Origin: an uncultured Acidobacteriaceae bacterium
Lineage (GTDB): Bacteria; Acidobacteriota; Terriglobia; Terriglobales; Acidobacteriaceae
Length of the DNA: 64,000 bases
Direction of reading: 5' to 3'
NCBI GenBank assembly: GCA_903911925.1
Contig: CAIWFH010000185.1
Span: forward strand, 62,001-126,000
Shown: one piece after another, positions 35,161 to 44,279 of the stretch
Numbering within the stretch: the stretch's first letter is position 1
Layout: every line of letters begins with the position of its first letter
Notes under the pieces: model-generated
What the model saw: only the letters and a program-made list of their open reading frames with translations
The model's database searches: none
What the model was told of the DNA's origin: nothing
Translations under genes and position numbers: made by a program

Positions 35161-35262
35161 GCAATGCTTCGTTTCGATGTATGCCATGTTTCATTCGCCG
35201 CGGGCCGGCAATGACTGCGGATGACGGTTACAAGACATGCGCAAGACGGGTGCGATTGGATG

Positions 35263-36438
35263 TCATGCCGGGAAGGTGGATTCGAGCCCTTCTGGGTCTT
35301 CAAGGGCAAGACGTCCGGCAAGGGCGATGACGGCGAAGAGCATCCATGTGGTGCGGCTTTCGTTCACTGTAGCGACAAGAGAGGTAATTATCCATACGAG
35401 AAGCGCGGTGGCCAAAGCCACCCGCAGGGTTCCGCGCGTGCGCATTGCCGACCATGCGGCCAGCGCAACGATGGCTACGGCTATCAAAAGCGCGCACAGT
35501 CCTCCCTCTACCAGGAGGGCCAGGGCGCTGTTGTGGGCTGTGTCGATGGGTGATGTGCCGGCAGCGACTACGAAAGTGCCTGCTCCGCAGCCGAAGAGCG
35601 GCGCCTGCACGAAGGCATGCCAGCCGGCGGACCAGATGTTCCATCGCTGGTTCAAATCGCCGCCGTGCAACTGCCCGGCGATGGTCGCCAGCCTTTCGAG
35701 AGTTTCACGCGGCACCCAGATCCAGACACAGGCGGCGAGCGCCGGCAGCGCAAAACCCGCTTGGAGAGCCCGTCCCGAATGGCCGTGCGCCAGCAGAATG
35801 GCGCAACCTGCAAGAGCAACGGCGGCCGCCAGAAATCCGCCGCGGGAGGCAGTGAGGACAACGGCTACCAATCCGAGTGGCAGATAGCCGGCGGCAAGAA
35901 ACCGGCCGGGCCAACCGGATTCTCCGTCGTAGAGCAAAGCTGCCATGGGGAATCCGAGATCGAGAAAGCGGGCAACGTCATTGGGGTCTTGCCCGCTGGC
36001 AACAAACCGGATTTGTCCCTCGGCGATGGCCTGGGGCGAGGCGAAATTGGCAAGAGTAAGAATGGCCAGCACCCAGGAACCTGCCACCGTGACACGCAGC
36101 AGGTTGCGCAGATCGCCGGGGCTCTCGGCAAACTCCCACACCAGCCAGACGACCATCATTTCCTGGAAGTAGCCGCGCATTTTTTCTAGAGTCGCGATCG
36201 CGTCGATGGTCCAGAAGAAGGAGCAGCAGAACCAGAGATAGAGGGCAAAAACCAGCCACTGCGCGGGGCCAGGCGCACGCAGACGGCCGGATTGAAGGAT
36301 GGCTGGAATGGCAGCGAGAAGCAGGAGCAGGCCGGCAATGCGGGCCACGTTGCCCAGCGGTTCGCCCAAGTCCATGGAGTACTCCCACGGAACGGTAAAG
36401 GCGAAAAGGAGCAGCAGAGCCCAGACTATTTTTCTCAT
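35263..36438 (-). CDS. O-antigen ligase/polymerase-like membrane protein
   Basis: 391 residues with about ten membrane helices and one larger periplasmic loop. The O-antigen ligase (Wzy_C) signature is seen in VVLTASRGGFLAAAVALAG, followed by a loop containing WNIWSAGWHAFVQAPLFGCG, TAHNSALALLVEGG, and a final helix pair. Such proteins polymerise or ligate polysaccharide units at the periplasmic face. It follows the Wzz-Wza fusion gene by 13 bases on the same strand, supporting a polymerase role in the same pathway. Confidence 0.87.
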   Translation of the reverse strand: MRKIVWALLLLFAFTVPWEYSMDLGEPLGNVARIAGLLLLLAAIPAILQSGRLRAPGPAQWLVFALYLWFCCSFFWTIDAIATLEKMRGYFQEMMVVWLVWEFAESPGDLRNLLRVTVAGSWVLAILTLANFASPQAIAEGQIRFVASGQDPNDVARFLDLGFPMAALLYDGESGWPGRFLAAGYLPLGLVAVVLTASRGGFLAAAVALAGCAILLAHGHSGRALQAGFALPALAACVWIWVPRETLERLATIAGQLHGGDLNQRWNIWSAGWHAFVQAPLFGCGAGTFVVAAGTSPIDTAHNSALALLVEGGLCALLIAVAIVALAAWSAMRTRGTLRVALATALLVWIITSLVATVNESRTTWMLFAVIALAGRLALEDPEGLESTFPA

Positions 36439-36451
36439 TGAGCTTGCCTGC

Positions 36452-39034
36452 TTACCGGTCGGAAGAATCGAGCCTTCTGGGCGTGGTGGTGGTTGTACTC
36501 GTGTTGGATCGATTGAACCACTGCGAATAGACCAGGGCGCTGTAGATGGGCACTCCGGCGGCAGATTGGACCGCCGACTCCAGAAATCTGTTGAGCAGAT
36601 TTTTGGCCATGGAATCTGGCAGGAACAGGATGTCGCGGTCGTGAACCGGCTGATCGGGCTCCTGGCCGTGGATCATGCGCTTCAGGTCGAGGGTGGTGAC
36701 GGTCCGCCCGCCCTTTTGTTCGCGGATGAGCAAAGCCTTGCCCGTGGCGGCGTTTTGCATGGGACCCCAGGCCAGCGAAAGCGCTTGAACCACGGTAAGT
36801 CCCTGCGCGGGATCGACCGGAAAACCTCCCGGACGAACCACATCGCCAATAACGTAGACCAAGCCGGCGCGGCTTACCTGGACGGTGTCGCCAGGGGCGA
36901 GTTCAGGGTTGTGCTCCGCGGCGGAGCCGGTTCCGCTGGGGTCCAGAACGACTGGACGCGGCGTATTCATGTCGTCGCGATGGAAGACGTTGACCAAGCG
37001 TCCAGCATTGGGAGAGAGCCCAGAGGCGGCCGAGAGCAGGTCGAGCAGCCGATGGTGCAGCGTGAAGGGGTAGACTCCCGGGCGCGCCACCTCGCCGAGC
37101 ACGCTGACATCTTGCCCAACGTAGGAGGTGACCAGCACCGAGACCACCGGATGCAAGAGCATGCCCTGGGCCAGCAGCGCCGCCGCGATGGTCTCCGCGG
37201 CGCCTTGCTCGTCGAGGCCCAGGACTTTCACTTCATGGATCATGGGCAGGGTGACGGTGCCGGATGGGGAGACGCGCACTGCAGAGTGGAACTCTGGGAT
37301 GTGAGCTTCGCTGACGTCGAGAAAATCGCCGGGAGCGATGGGCGCGGGCATGGGCGTGGCGGCTTGCGTTCCGGCCATCGGGGGCAGCCCGGCTTGCCCT
37401 GCGCCGACCGGGCTATCCCAAACCGCCGGCGCATCCTTGGGATTGGGAAGACGCTGCGGCTGTGAAGTGTCTGGGAGCCGCACCACGCCGCTGGGGATTC
37501 CCGCGGTGCTGGGCGTGGGCGTTTGCGCGCGCATGGCGGTCGCGCCCAACAGCACTGCCAGGAGAACGACGGCCGCACGAGTGCCTGAGTTGCTGAGCGA
37601 TTCCATGAGGAGCGCGCCTCCGACAGCCAGCCAGAGGCCGGCAAAAAGGGTGATGGCCATGTAGAGTGGCAAGTCCGGCGTCACGGGTTTGGCCGGGGTG
37701 CGGGCGTAGTCAACAACCGTGATGTTGGAGGTGTGAATGCCTGCGGCCATTCCGGCTTCTTCCACCTTCTCAAGCACGCGCATATAGAGTTCGCGGCTGG
37801 AGTTCGCTTCCTGGCGCATCCGGGCGTATTCGGTTGCGGACTGGTTGAGCTTCATGCCTTCGCCAGTGCGTTCTTCAAGGCTTTTGCGGACCATCTGTTC
37901 GCGGTCCTGCGCCGTCTTCCAGGCGCTGCGGAAGCGGTCGGCGAGCTTTGCGTCTTCGGCCTGCACCTGGCGATCAAGGTCCTGCAACTGGCCGCGAATC
38001 TCGAGGACCCGGGGGAAGTTCGGTCCATGCTCGATCCTGAGTTGGGCCTGCTCCTGCTCCAGCTCGCTATGACGGGCGTGAAGCTGCTGAAGAAGCGCGG
38101 TAGTGAAGTTGCCATTCTCGGATTGCAGCTTGGGGTCGGAAGCGACCACCAATTCGGGATCGCCCTGGGAAGCGGCGCGGAACTCGGCCTCGCGCAGGAT
38201 CCGGTCAGTGGTGGCGGCGACCAACTGGCGGCCCAGCTCGTCGATTTCAAGCAAGGCGGAGATGTGCTGGGTTTCGCCCTGCTGGCCGTTGGCCATGGTC
38301 TCGGGCGTGGAGAGGATGCCGTGCTCGCGCTGGAAATCGGCCAGGCGCTGCTCGTCATGGTCCACGCGCGCCTTAATGGCAGTGAGTTGGCTGCTCAGCC
38401 ATTCTGAGGCCTGCGTCGTTGCCTGAACGCGGGACTCCGCATCCTGCTGGCCGTAGGCCTTGATGAGCCCGTTGACCACCGCGGCAGAGAGCGCCGCGTC
38501 GCGGCAGCGGAAGCGGATCTGGATGAGCAGCGTGCGGGGAAGTGTTTGCACGTGTAGGCGCCACTGGAACCTCTCAAGCAGCCAGGCCTGTGCATCGGGG
38601 CTGGGCGCTTCTGGACGGAAGTTGGGAAAGCGGCTGTCGAACCGGCCTTTGAAACCCGGTTCGCGATAGAGTTTGAGGTCGTTCATGACCCGCCAGGCCA
38701 ATTGGTCGCTGCGGAAGACGTTGGCGAGCGTTTCCTGCTGCACCGGAGCGGAGAGGATGGAGGCTGCCACGTATGGCTCGGCCGCTTCAAGGCTCAACGA
38801 GGAGGCGGGCGCGGTGCGCAAAGCGACCTTGGCGGCGGCCTCGTATTGGTTCGGTGCAATGAGGCAATAGAGCAGGCAAAGGAGCAGCAAGCCGCCCAGT
38901 ATGGCCCCCATCAGACGGCGGCGGCGAACCATCGTGTCGGCAAGGTCGCGCAAAGAGACATGCGATGCGGCCATCCGGGCGCCGGTGCTGCTTTGAGCGC
39001 CTGCATCATGCTGAAGAACGGGAGTGTCCGCCAC
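36452..39034 (-). CDS. Fusion of Wzz-type chain-length protein and Wza-type export protein
   Basis: 860 residues. The N-terminal half is a polysaccharide co-polymerase: membrane helix near 41-60, long coiled periplasmic region, GNVR-like segment (SRELYMRVLEKVEEAGMAAG) and second helix near 455-477. There is no tyrosine-kinase domain. After residue 484 comes a signal-peptide-like stretch (AAVVLLAVLLGATAMRAQ), then a Poly_export domain (IAPGDFLDVSEAHIPEFHS), SLBB-like repeats (VSVLGEVARPGVYPF, VYVIGDVVRPGGFPV) and a Wza-like tail. Met477 is preceded by GGAGG at 10 bases, so a stand-alone Wza product is conceivable. The start is a GTG at 39034; an ATG at 38974 is an alternative. Confidence 0.85.
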   Translation of the reverse strand: MADTPVLQHDAGAQSSTGARMAASHVSLRDLADTMVRRRRLMGAILGGLLLLCLLYCLIAPNQYEAAAKVALRTAPASSLSLEAAEPYVAASILSAPVQQETLANVFRSDQLAWRVMNDLKLYREPGFKGRFDSRFPNFRPEAPSPDAQAWLLERFQWRLHVQTLPRTLLIQIRFRCRDAALSAAVVNGLIKAYGQQDAESRVQATTQASEWLSSQLTAIKARVDHDEQRLADFQREHGILSTPETMANGQQGETQHISALLEIDELGRQLVAATTDRILREAEFRAASQGDPELVVASDPKLQSENGNFTTALLQQLHARHSELEQEQAQLRIEHGPNFPRVLEIRGQLQDLDRQVQAEDAKLADRFRSAWKTAQDREQMVRKSLEERTGEGMKLNQSATEYARMRQEANSSRELYMRVLEKVEEAGMAAGIHTSNITVVDYARTPAKPVTPDLPLYMAITLFAGLWLAVGGALLMESLSNSGTRAAVVLLAVLLGATAMRAQTPTPSTAGIPSGVVRLPDTSQPQRLPNPKDAPAVWDSPVGAGQAGLPPMAGTQAATPMPAPIAPGDFLDVSEAHIPEFHSAVRVSPSGTVTLPMIHEVKVLGLDEQGAAETIAAALLAQGMLLHPVVSVLVTSYVGQDVSVLGEVARPGVYPFTLHHRLLDLLSAASGLSPNAGRLVNVFHRDDMNTPRPVVLDPSGTGSAAEHNPELAPGDTVQVSRAGLVYVIGDVVRPGGFPVDPAQGLTVVQALSLAWGPMQNAATGKALLIREQKGGRTVTTLDLKRMIHGQEPDQPVHDRDILFLPDSMAKNLLNRFLESAVQSAAGVPIYSALVYSQWFNRSNTSTTTTTPRRLDSSDR

Positions 39035-39207
39035 CGGCTGCCAACCTCAACAACAAGAGACTCTCCGGCAGGGCGATCCCCGGGTTTCAAGCCGAAACAA
39101 CACTGCGGAGGAAATACCCGCAAGTGTGCTTCATCAAGGCCGATTCGTCAATAGGCTCGGTCACTTAAGGAAAGATGGTTGTGGAAAACCGGGTACATTT
39201 GCCGGGT

Positions 39208-40152
39208 CTAGTTCCCTCCCCCTGCGCGATACCACTCCACGGTGCGACGCAGACCTTCGCGGAAATCGACTTGCGGCGAGTAACCGAGCAGTTCCCCGGC
39301 GAGGCGGATATCGGCCAGTGAATCGCGGATGTCGCCGCTGCGCGCGGGTTCGTAGGCCGGCTTGCCGCTGTAGCCGGTCAGCTCGGCGAGGAGGGCGAAT
39401 GTCTGGTTGAGCGTAATGCGCGAGCTGGTAGCGAGGTTCATCGTCTGGCCGGAGACTTTGGCGGCGGGCGCCGCAGCGGCCAGCAGGTTGCCTTGGACAA
39501 CATTTTCGATGTAGGTAAAGTCACGGCTCTGCTCGCCATCGCCGTAGATGGTGGGCTGCTCGCCGGCCAGCATGCGGCGGCAGAAGATAGCCAGGACGCC
39601 GGAGTAGTGGGACATAGGGTCCTGGAAGGGTCCAAAGACGTTAAAGTAGCGCAGGACCACGGTCTCCAGTCCATACACCCGGGAGAATGCGCCCATGTAG
39701 TGCTCGCCCGCCAGCTTGGCCACGGCATAGGGAGAGATGGGACTGGGCAGCATGCCCTCGTGCTTGGGCAGGGCGGGCGCATCGCCGTAAGCAGAGGACG
39801 AGCCCGCATAGACCACACGGCGCACACCGGCGGCGCGCGCGGCCACCAGCAGGTTGAGGGTAGCGTCAACACAGGCAACATTAGTTGCCACCGGGTCGGC
39901 GACCGAACGGGGAACGGAGGCCAGGGCCGCCTCGTGAAAGACGATTTCAACGCCCGAACAGGCGCGCTCACAGGCTACCGGGTCGGCCAGGTCGCCCACG
40001 ATAAAGTCCATCCGTTCAAGGCCTGCGAGGTTGGACCGCTTGCCGGTGGAAAAATTGTCGATGCCGCGAACGGAGTCTCCGCGGGCCAGAAGGGCTGCTG
40101 CGATGGAACGGCCAATGAACCCGGCGGCTCCAGTAACAAGATAGCTTGCCAA
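39208..40152 (-). CDS. NAD-dependent sugar-nucleotide epimerase (WbpP/GalE-like SDR)
   Basis: 314 residues, extended SDR. The NAD-binding motif is TGAAGFIGRSIAAALL, the catalytic Tyr-X3-Lys is in SPYAVAKLAGE, and the serine is in GSSSAYG. The segment LRYFNVFGPFQDPMSHYSGV resembles UDP-GlcNAc 4-epimerases of the WbpP group. The start is TTG at 40152 with GGGAG six bases upstream. The divergent neighbour is a UDP-sugar dehydrogenase, the same pairing as WbpO/WbpP. Confidence 0.88.
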   Translation of the reverse strand: MASYLVTGAAGFIGRSIAAALLARGDSVRGIDNFSTGKRSNLAGLERMDFIVGDLADPVACERACSGVEIVFHEAALASVPRSVADPVATNVACVDATLNLLVAARAAGVRRVVYAGSSSAYGDAPALPKHEGMLPSPISPYAVAKLAGEHYMGAFSRVYGLETVVLRYFNVFGPFQDPMSHYSGVLAIFCRRMLAGEQPTIYGDGEQSRDFTYIENVVQGNLLAAAAPAAKVSGQTMNLATSSRITLNQTFALLAELTGYSGKPAYEPARSGDIRDSLADIRLAGELLGYSPQVDFREGLRRTVEWYRAGGGN

Positions 40153-40372
40153 AAGAATCTCCCAAGGACGGCTGTGCGCAGAAGTTCGAGACAGCCCACA
40201 CCGGAAAGGATACTACCTGTGGATCGATGGGCAGCGGTGTCCCATTTTGGCCAGATCGGCGGGAGCGGCGGCTCTTGCCTGTGTAGTTCTTGAAACCGAA
40301 TTGGGCTTTTGGCAGCATCTAACACCCATAGGTCGCCCGCGCCGGGACGCGGCTGACTCTACAATCAGGAAC

Positions 40373-41719
40373 ATGACAACCGCGACCGCAGTATCACTGG
40401 CCGAACTGAAATTGAAAATGAAGGCTCGCGAGGCCCGCATCGGGATCATCGGGATGGGCTACGTGGGACTGCCGCTGGCTCTGCTTTTCAGCGAAGAACG
40501 CTTTCAAGTGACTGGATTCGACATTGAGCCGGAGAAGGTGAAGGCGCTGAACGCAGGCGGTTCCTACATTGTGCGGATTTTGCCCGATATGATCGAGAAG
40601 GCGCGGCAGGCGGGGTTTCGGGCCACAGCGGATTACTCGGAGATCGCCGCGATGGACGCGGTCATCATCTGCGTACCCACCCCGCTCGACGAGCATCATG
40701 AGCCCGACTTGAGCTATGTGACCGGAACCGTCAAATCGATTGCGCCCTATCTTCGCGAGGGACAGCTGGTGGTGCTTGAAAGCACCACCTATCCCGGCAC
40801 GACGGAAGAGGTTGTGGTGCCGCTGATTGAAGCGGGCGGCAGGCACGGCCTGAAAGTGGCGCGCGCCGCCGAACAAGCCGGCGTACACGTGGCCTTTTCT
40901 CCGGAGCGCGAGGACCCCGGTAACGAGACGGTGGCCCGGCACGACATTCCCAAGGTGGTGGGCGGGTGCTGTCCGGATGCGACGGAACTGGCCACGGCCA
41001 TGTACGGGGCAATCTTCGCCCGCGTTGTGCCGGTGAGCAGCCCTTCAGTGGCCGAGATGAGCAAGCTGCTGGAGAATATCTACCGCTGCGTGAACATTGC
41101 CCTGGTCAACGAGCTCAAGCAGCTTTGCATGAGGATGGACATCGATATCCACGAGGTGATTGACGCGGCCAAGACCAAGCCCTTCGGCTTCCAGGCATTC
41201 TATCCGGGCCCCGGACTTGGCGGGCACTGCATTCCGATTGACCCGTTCTACCTATCGTGGAAGGCGAAGCAATTCGACTTCCGAACGCGTTTTATCGAGC
41301 TGGCGGGGGAGATCAACACCGCCATGCCATACTTCGTTATCGAACAGGTTGCGGCCGCCCTCAACGAACAGTGCAAATCCATCAAGGGATCGAAGGTGCT
41401 GGTGCTGGGCCTGGCCTACAAGCGCGACGTTGACGACCTGCGCGAGTCGCCTTCGCTGACCATCATCGAGCTGTTGCGCGAGAAAGGCGCAGCCGTCTGT
41501 TACAACGATCCCTACTTCCCCAAGGTTGGGCGCGGCCGCCATTACGACCTGAACATGATCAGCACGCCGCTTGAGAACCTGGGCCAGTATGACGCTGTGG
41601 TCATTGTCACCGACCACTCCAGCTATGACTACGAAGGCATTGTCGAGCAATCGCAGTTGGTGGTGGATACTCGGAATGCTACGAAAGGCATCGAATCGAT
41701 GAAGATTGTCCGCTGCTAG
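40373..41719 (+). CDS. UDP-N-acetylglucosamine-type 6-dehydrogenase
   Basis: 448 residues of the UDP-glucose/GDP-mannose dehydrogenase family. The NAD motif is IGIIGMGYVGLPLALLFSEE, and the catalytic cysteine is C286 in GPGLGGHCIPIDPFYLSWK. The C-terminal domain carries VLVLGLAYKRDVDDLRESPS. The sequence is closest in feel to WbpA/WbpO/TviB enzymes that oxidise UDP-HexNAc to the uronic acid. I start at the ATG at 40373; the upstream extension is not family-like. Confidence 0.92.
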   Translation: MTTATAVSLAELKLKMKAREARIGIIGMGYVGLPLALLFSEERFQVTGFDIEPEKVKALNAGGSYIVRILPDMIEKARQAGFRATADYSEIAAMDAVIICVPTPLDEHHEPDLSYVTGTVKSIAPYLREGQLVVLESTTYPGTTEEVVVPLIEAGGRHGLKVARAAEQAGVHVAFSPEREDPGNETVARHDIPKVVGGCCPDATELATAMYGAIFARVVPVSSPSVAEMSKLLENIYRCVNIALVNELKQLCMRMDIDIHEVIDAAKTKPFGFQAFYPGPGLGGHCIPIDPFYLSWKAKQFDFRTRFIELAGEINTAMPYFVIEQVAAALNEQCKSIKGSKVLVLGLAYKRDVDDLRESPSLTIIELLREKGAAVCYNDPYFPKVGRGRHYDLNMISTPLENLGQYDAVVIVTDHSSYDYEGIVEQSQLVVDTRNATKGIESMKIVRC

Positions 41720-41733
41720 CGGGAGTAACCCCG

Positions 41734-42144
41734 ATGCCCATCGATATGCAAGGACTATGTCCTCTTATCCAGGTGTTCGACATGCCGACCTCGGTCCGCT
41801 TCTACCGCGATGTGCTGGGCTTTGAGGTCTTCAGCTCTTCCCCGCCCCGTTCGCCCGACGATTGCGATTGGGTGTGGCTTAAATGGAACGACACGGAACT
41901 GATGCTCAACACCGCCTATGAATTCGACAACCGCCCACCGGCTCCCGATCCGGCCCGCGTTGCCGCACACGACGACACCTGCCTCTACATCGGCTGCACG
42001 GACGTAGAGGCGGCATATCACCATCTCCGCGAAAACGGCCTCAACGTGAAGGAGCCAGCGGTTACCCATTACGGCATGAAGCAACTCTACCTTCACGATC
42101 CAGACGGGTATAACATCTGCTTCCAGCGGACGGCGTCTGATTAG
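41734..42144 (+). CDS. VOC (glyoxalase/bleomycin-resistance) family protein
   Basis: 136 residues with two beta-alpha-beta-beta-beta modules: PLIQVFDMPTSVRFYRDVLG with FEVFSSSP, and DVEAAYHHLRENGLNV with QLYLHDPDGYNICFQR. The last is the usual VOC C-terminal strand with a metal-binding glutamate replaced or shifted, so activity is uncertain. It follows the dehydrogenase by 14 bases on the same strand. No substrate can be inferred. Confidence 0.85.
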   Translation: MPIDMQGLCPLIQVFDMPTSVRFYRDVLGFEVFSSSPPRSPDDCDWVWLKWNDTELMLNTAYEFDNRPPAPDPARVAAHDDTCLYIGCTDVEAAYHHLRENGLNVKEPAVTHYGMKQLYLHDPDGYNICFQRTASD

Positions 42145-42189
42145 GTTAGTGTTCCAGAAGTACATTTCAGAACCTTGAGTATGCAAGAA

Positions 42190-42264
42190 GCAGATTCTTC
42201 GCTGACCACCCCCAAACTCCACCCCGGAACTGAACATCGTTTGGGGCCCCGTTCGCTCAGAATG
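42190..42264 (+). repeat. Stem-loop repeat with GCAGATTCTTCG lead, copy 2
   Basis: Shares flanks with 35094-35160 (GCAGATTCTTCGCT at the start, CCCCGTTCGCTCAGAATGA at the end). Its arms are CCCCAAAC and GTTTGGGG, different from those of copy 1 but still perfectly paired. It sits in the 212-base gap before the iron-sulfur protein gene. Confidence 0.7.
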
Positions 42265-42356
42265 AGCGCGGCAGTTATTGTAGGACGACCGAAGAGAGAA
42301 CCATTGTCGCCCGCGACAGAACCTCACCAAATCGTGTATCTTAGCTTGGCTCGACT

Positions 42357-44240
42357 ATGACCCCACTCGCCCTAATCCTGGCTGAACCCGAGCACTTCTC
42401 CCTGGTTGAGAAGCTGCTGTTGATTGCGCTAACTTTAACCTCAGCCGCCCTTTTCTGGCGGCGCTTCGGGGTGGTCCTCGACAAAATCCTCAAATCAAGG
42501 AAGGACGCAGGATTTCGCATCTTCCCCCTTTGGCCGCGGGTGCGGGACTTTGTCTGGGAGGTGGTGCTGCAGGCGAAGGTGATAAAGCAGCGGCCGCTTG
42601 CCGGGCTGGCGCACGCCTTCGTCTTCTGGGGGTTCTGCGCCTTTGTCCTGGTTACGCTGAATCACTTCTCGTTGGGGATCGGGCTGGGCTTTCTCGATCC
42701 GTCAGGGCGCTTTGGGCGGTTCTACTTCTACTTTGCAGGAGCATTTGCGCTGGCTTGCGCAGCGGGCATCCTGGGACTGTTCGTCCGGCGGTTCCTGGTC
42801 CGGCCGAAATGGCTGGGGAAGAAACTCTCGTACGAGTCGGGATTCATTGCGCTGTTGATCTTCCTGCTGATGGCCACTTACCTGGCGGCGTTTTTTGTCA
42901 CCGATACCAGTCCGGCCGCGCGGGTTCTGTGGTGGGCGCACACGCTGAGCCTGCTGGTGTTCCTACCAATTATTCCCCACACCAAGCACCTGCACCTGGT
43001 GCTGAGCCCGGCTACGGTCTTTCTATCGAGAGGCGGCTTCAGCAAGATTCCCGCGCTCGACGGCGATGAGGACTTTGGACTGGTGGCTGGAACAGACTTG
43101 ACCCGGCTGGTTGCTTTGCAGGCCTACTCGTGCGTGGAGTGCGGACGCTGCACCGAGCACTGCCCGGCGGCCAACACGGGAAAGGTGCTGAACCCGAAAG
43201 AAATCATTCTTGGCCTGCGCGGGTATCTGAACGACCTTGGCCCCAAGTCGGACCGGCCGCTGCTGGGCAAGTACAATCCGCAGGAAGCGCCGTTCCAATG
43301 CACCACCTGCGGGGCCTGCGAGTTTCAGTGCCCGGTGGGGATTGAGCACCTGCCGATTCTGGTGGGGCTGCGGCGCGGAGCGGTGAACACGGGGGCCTGG
43401 GAAGACGACTACGGCGCCAAGCTGTTCCTGGCGCTGGAGCGCGGCAGCAATCCGCTGGGGATGCCTGCGGCGGAGCGTGACAAATTTATTGAGAAAGCCG
43501 CGCTGCCCATATTCGACGGGACGCAGGAATACTGCCTGTGGCTGGGCTGCATGGGAGCTTACGACTCCAAGGGGCGGGAGATTGTCGCCGACCTGGCGCG
43601 GATTCTGAATTATCTTGGCGTGAGCTACGGCGTGCTGAAGAAGGAGAAATGCACCGGCGATGCGGCGCGGCGGCTGGGCAACGATCTGGTTTTTCAGCAA
43701 CTGGCCGAGGCCAACCTTGAGACGCTGGCCCAGGCGAAAGTGAAAAAGATGCTGAGCATCTGCCCGCATTGCGTGCGAACGATCCAGGAGGACTGGAAGG
43801 ATTACGGGACGCCGCCGGAGATTGAGCATCATAGTGAGTTTATTGCGCGGCACCTTGACCGGCTGCCGCAGGTTCGAAACCAGGAGACGGTCGTTTACCA
43901 CGATCCGTGCTATTTGGGGCGGTATCGGGAGGTCTACGACGAGCCGCGGGCGGTTGTGAAGGCTGCCGGACAACTTGTCGAGGCCCCGCGCAGCCACGAG
44001 CGCAGCTTCTGTTGCGGGGCTGGAGGCGGGTTGACGTTCCTTGGGGAAGAGACCGGCGAACGGGTCAGCCAGGTGCGGGCGGCGGAACTGGTTGCTACCG
44101 GAGCGCAGACGATTGGGACGGCTTGCCCGTTCTGCAATTCGATGTTCCGGGATGCAGTGGCAGGGAACGAAGGGGCACCACAACTGCTGGATATTGCGCA
44201 GTTGGCGGCGCGGGGATTGCCGGATCGCGGGGTCAGTTAG
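42357..44240 (+). CDS. Membrane iron-sulfur ETF:quinone oxidoreductase-like protein (HdrD/CCG family)
   Basis: 627 residues. An N-terminal membrane part of about five helices (NarI-like, with histidines such as GLAHAFVFWG and PHTKHLH) is followed by two 4Fe-4S motifs, CVECGRCTEHCP near 259 and CTTCGACEFQCP near 315. Then come two CCG-type domains (CLWLGCMGAYDSKG, HDPCYLGRYREVYDEP, SFCCGAGGG). This layout is that of the membrane ETF:menaquinone oxidoreductases. etfB and etfA follow 280 bases downstream on the same strand, supporting electron transfer from ETF to the quinone pool. Confidence 0.88.
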   Translation: MTPLALILAEPEHFSLVEKLLLIALTLTSAALFWRRFGVVLDKILKSRKDAGFRIFPLWPRVRDFVWEVVLQAKVIKQRPLAGLAHAFVFWGFCAFVLVTLNHFSLGIGLGFLDPSGRFGRFYFYFAGAFALACAAGILGLFVRRFLVRPKWLGKKLSYESGFIALLIFLLMATYLAAFFVTDTSPAARVLWWAHTLSLLVFLPIIPHTKHLHLVLSPATVFLSRGGFSKIPALDGDEDFGLVAGTDLTRLVALQAYSCVECGRCTEHCPAANTGKVLNPKEIILGLRGYLNDLGPKSDRPLLGKYNPQEAPFQCTTCGACEFQCPVGIEHLPILVGLRRGAVNTGAWEDDYGAKLFLALERGSNPLGMPAAERDKFIEKAALPIFDGTQEYCLWLGCMGAYDSKGREIVADLARILNYLGVSYGVLKKEKCTGDAARRLGNDLVFQQLAEANLETLAQAKVKKMLSICPHCVRTIQEDWKDYGTPPEIEHHSEFIARHLDRLPQVRNQETVVYHDPCYLGRYREVYDEPRAVVKAAGQLVEAPRSHERSFCCGAGGGLTFLGEETGERVSQVRAAELVATGAQTIGTACPFCNSMFRDAVAGNEGAPQLLDIAQLAARGLPDRGVS

Positions 44241-44279
44241 GATCTGTGGTTTGGGAAAAAGTGGCCAAATGGGATTTGT

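Larger units (their letters stand above)
34760..35262. other. Intergenic region rich in dispersed repeats
   Basis: About 500 bases without a credible gene. From left to right it holds repeat copy 2 (34818-34939), a degenerate unit of the repeat family arrayed before etfB (35037-35080), and a different stem-loop repeat (35094-35160). The rest shows no recognisable feature. Confidence 0.6.
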
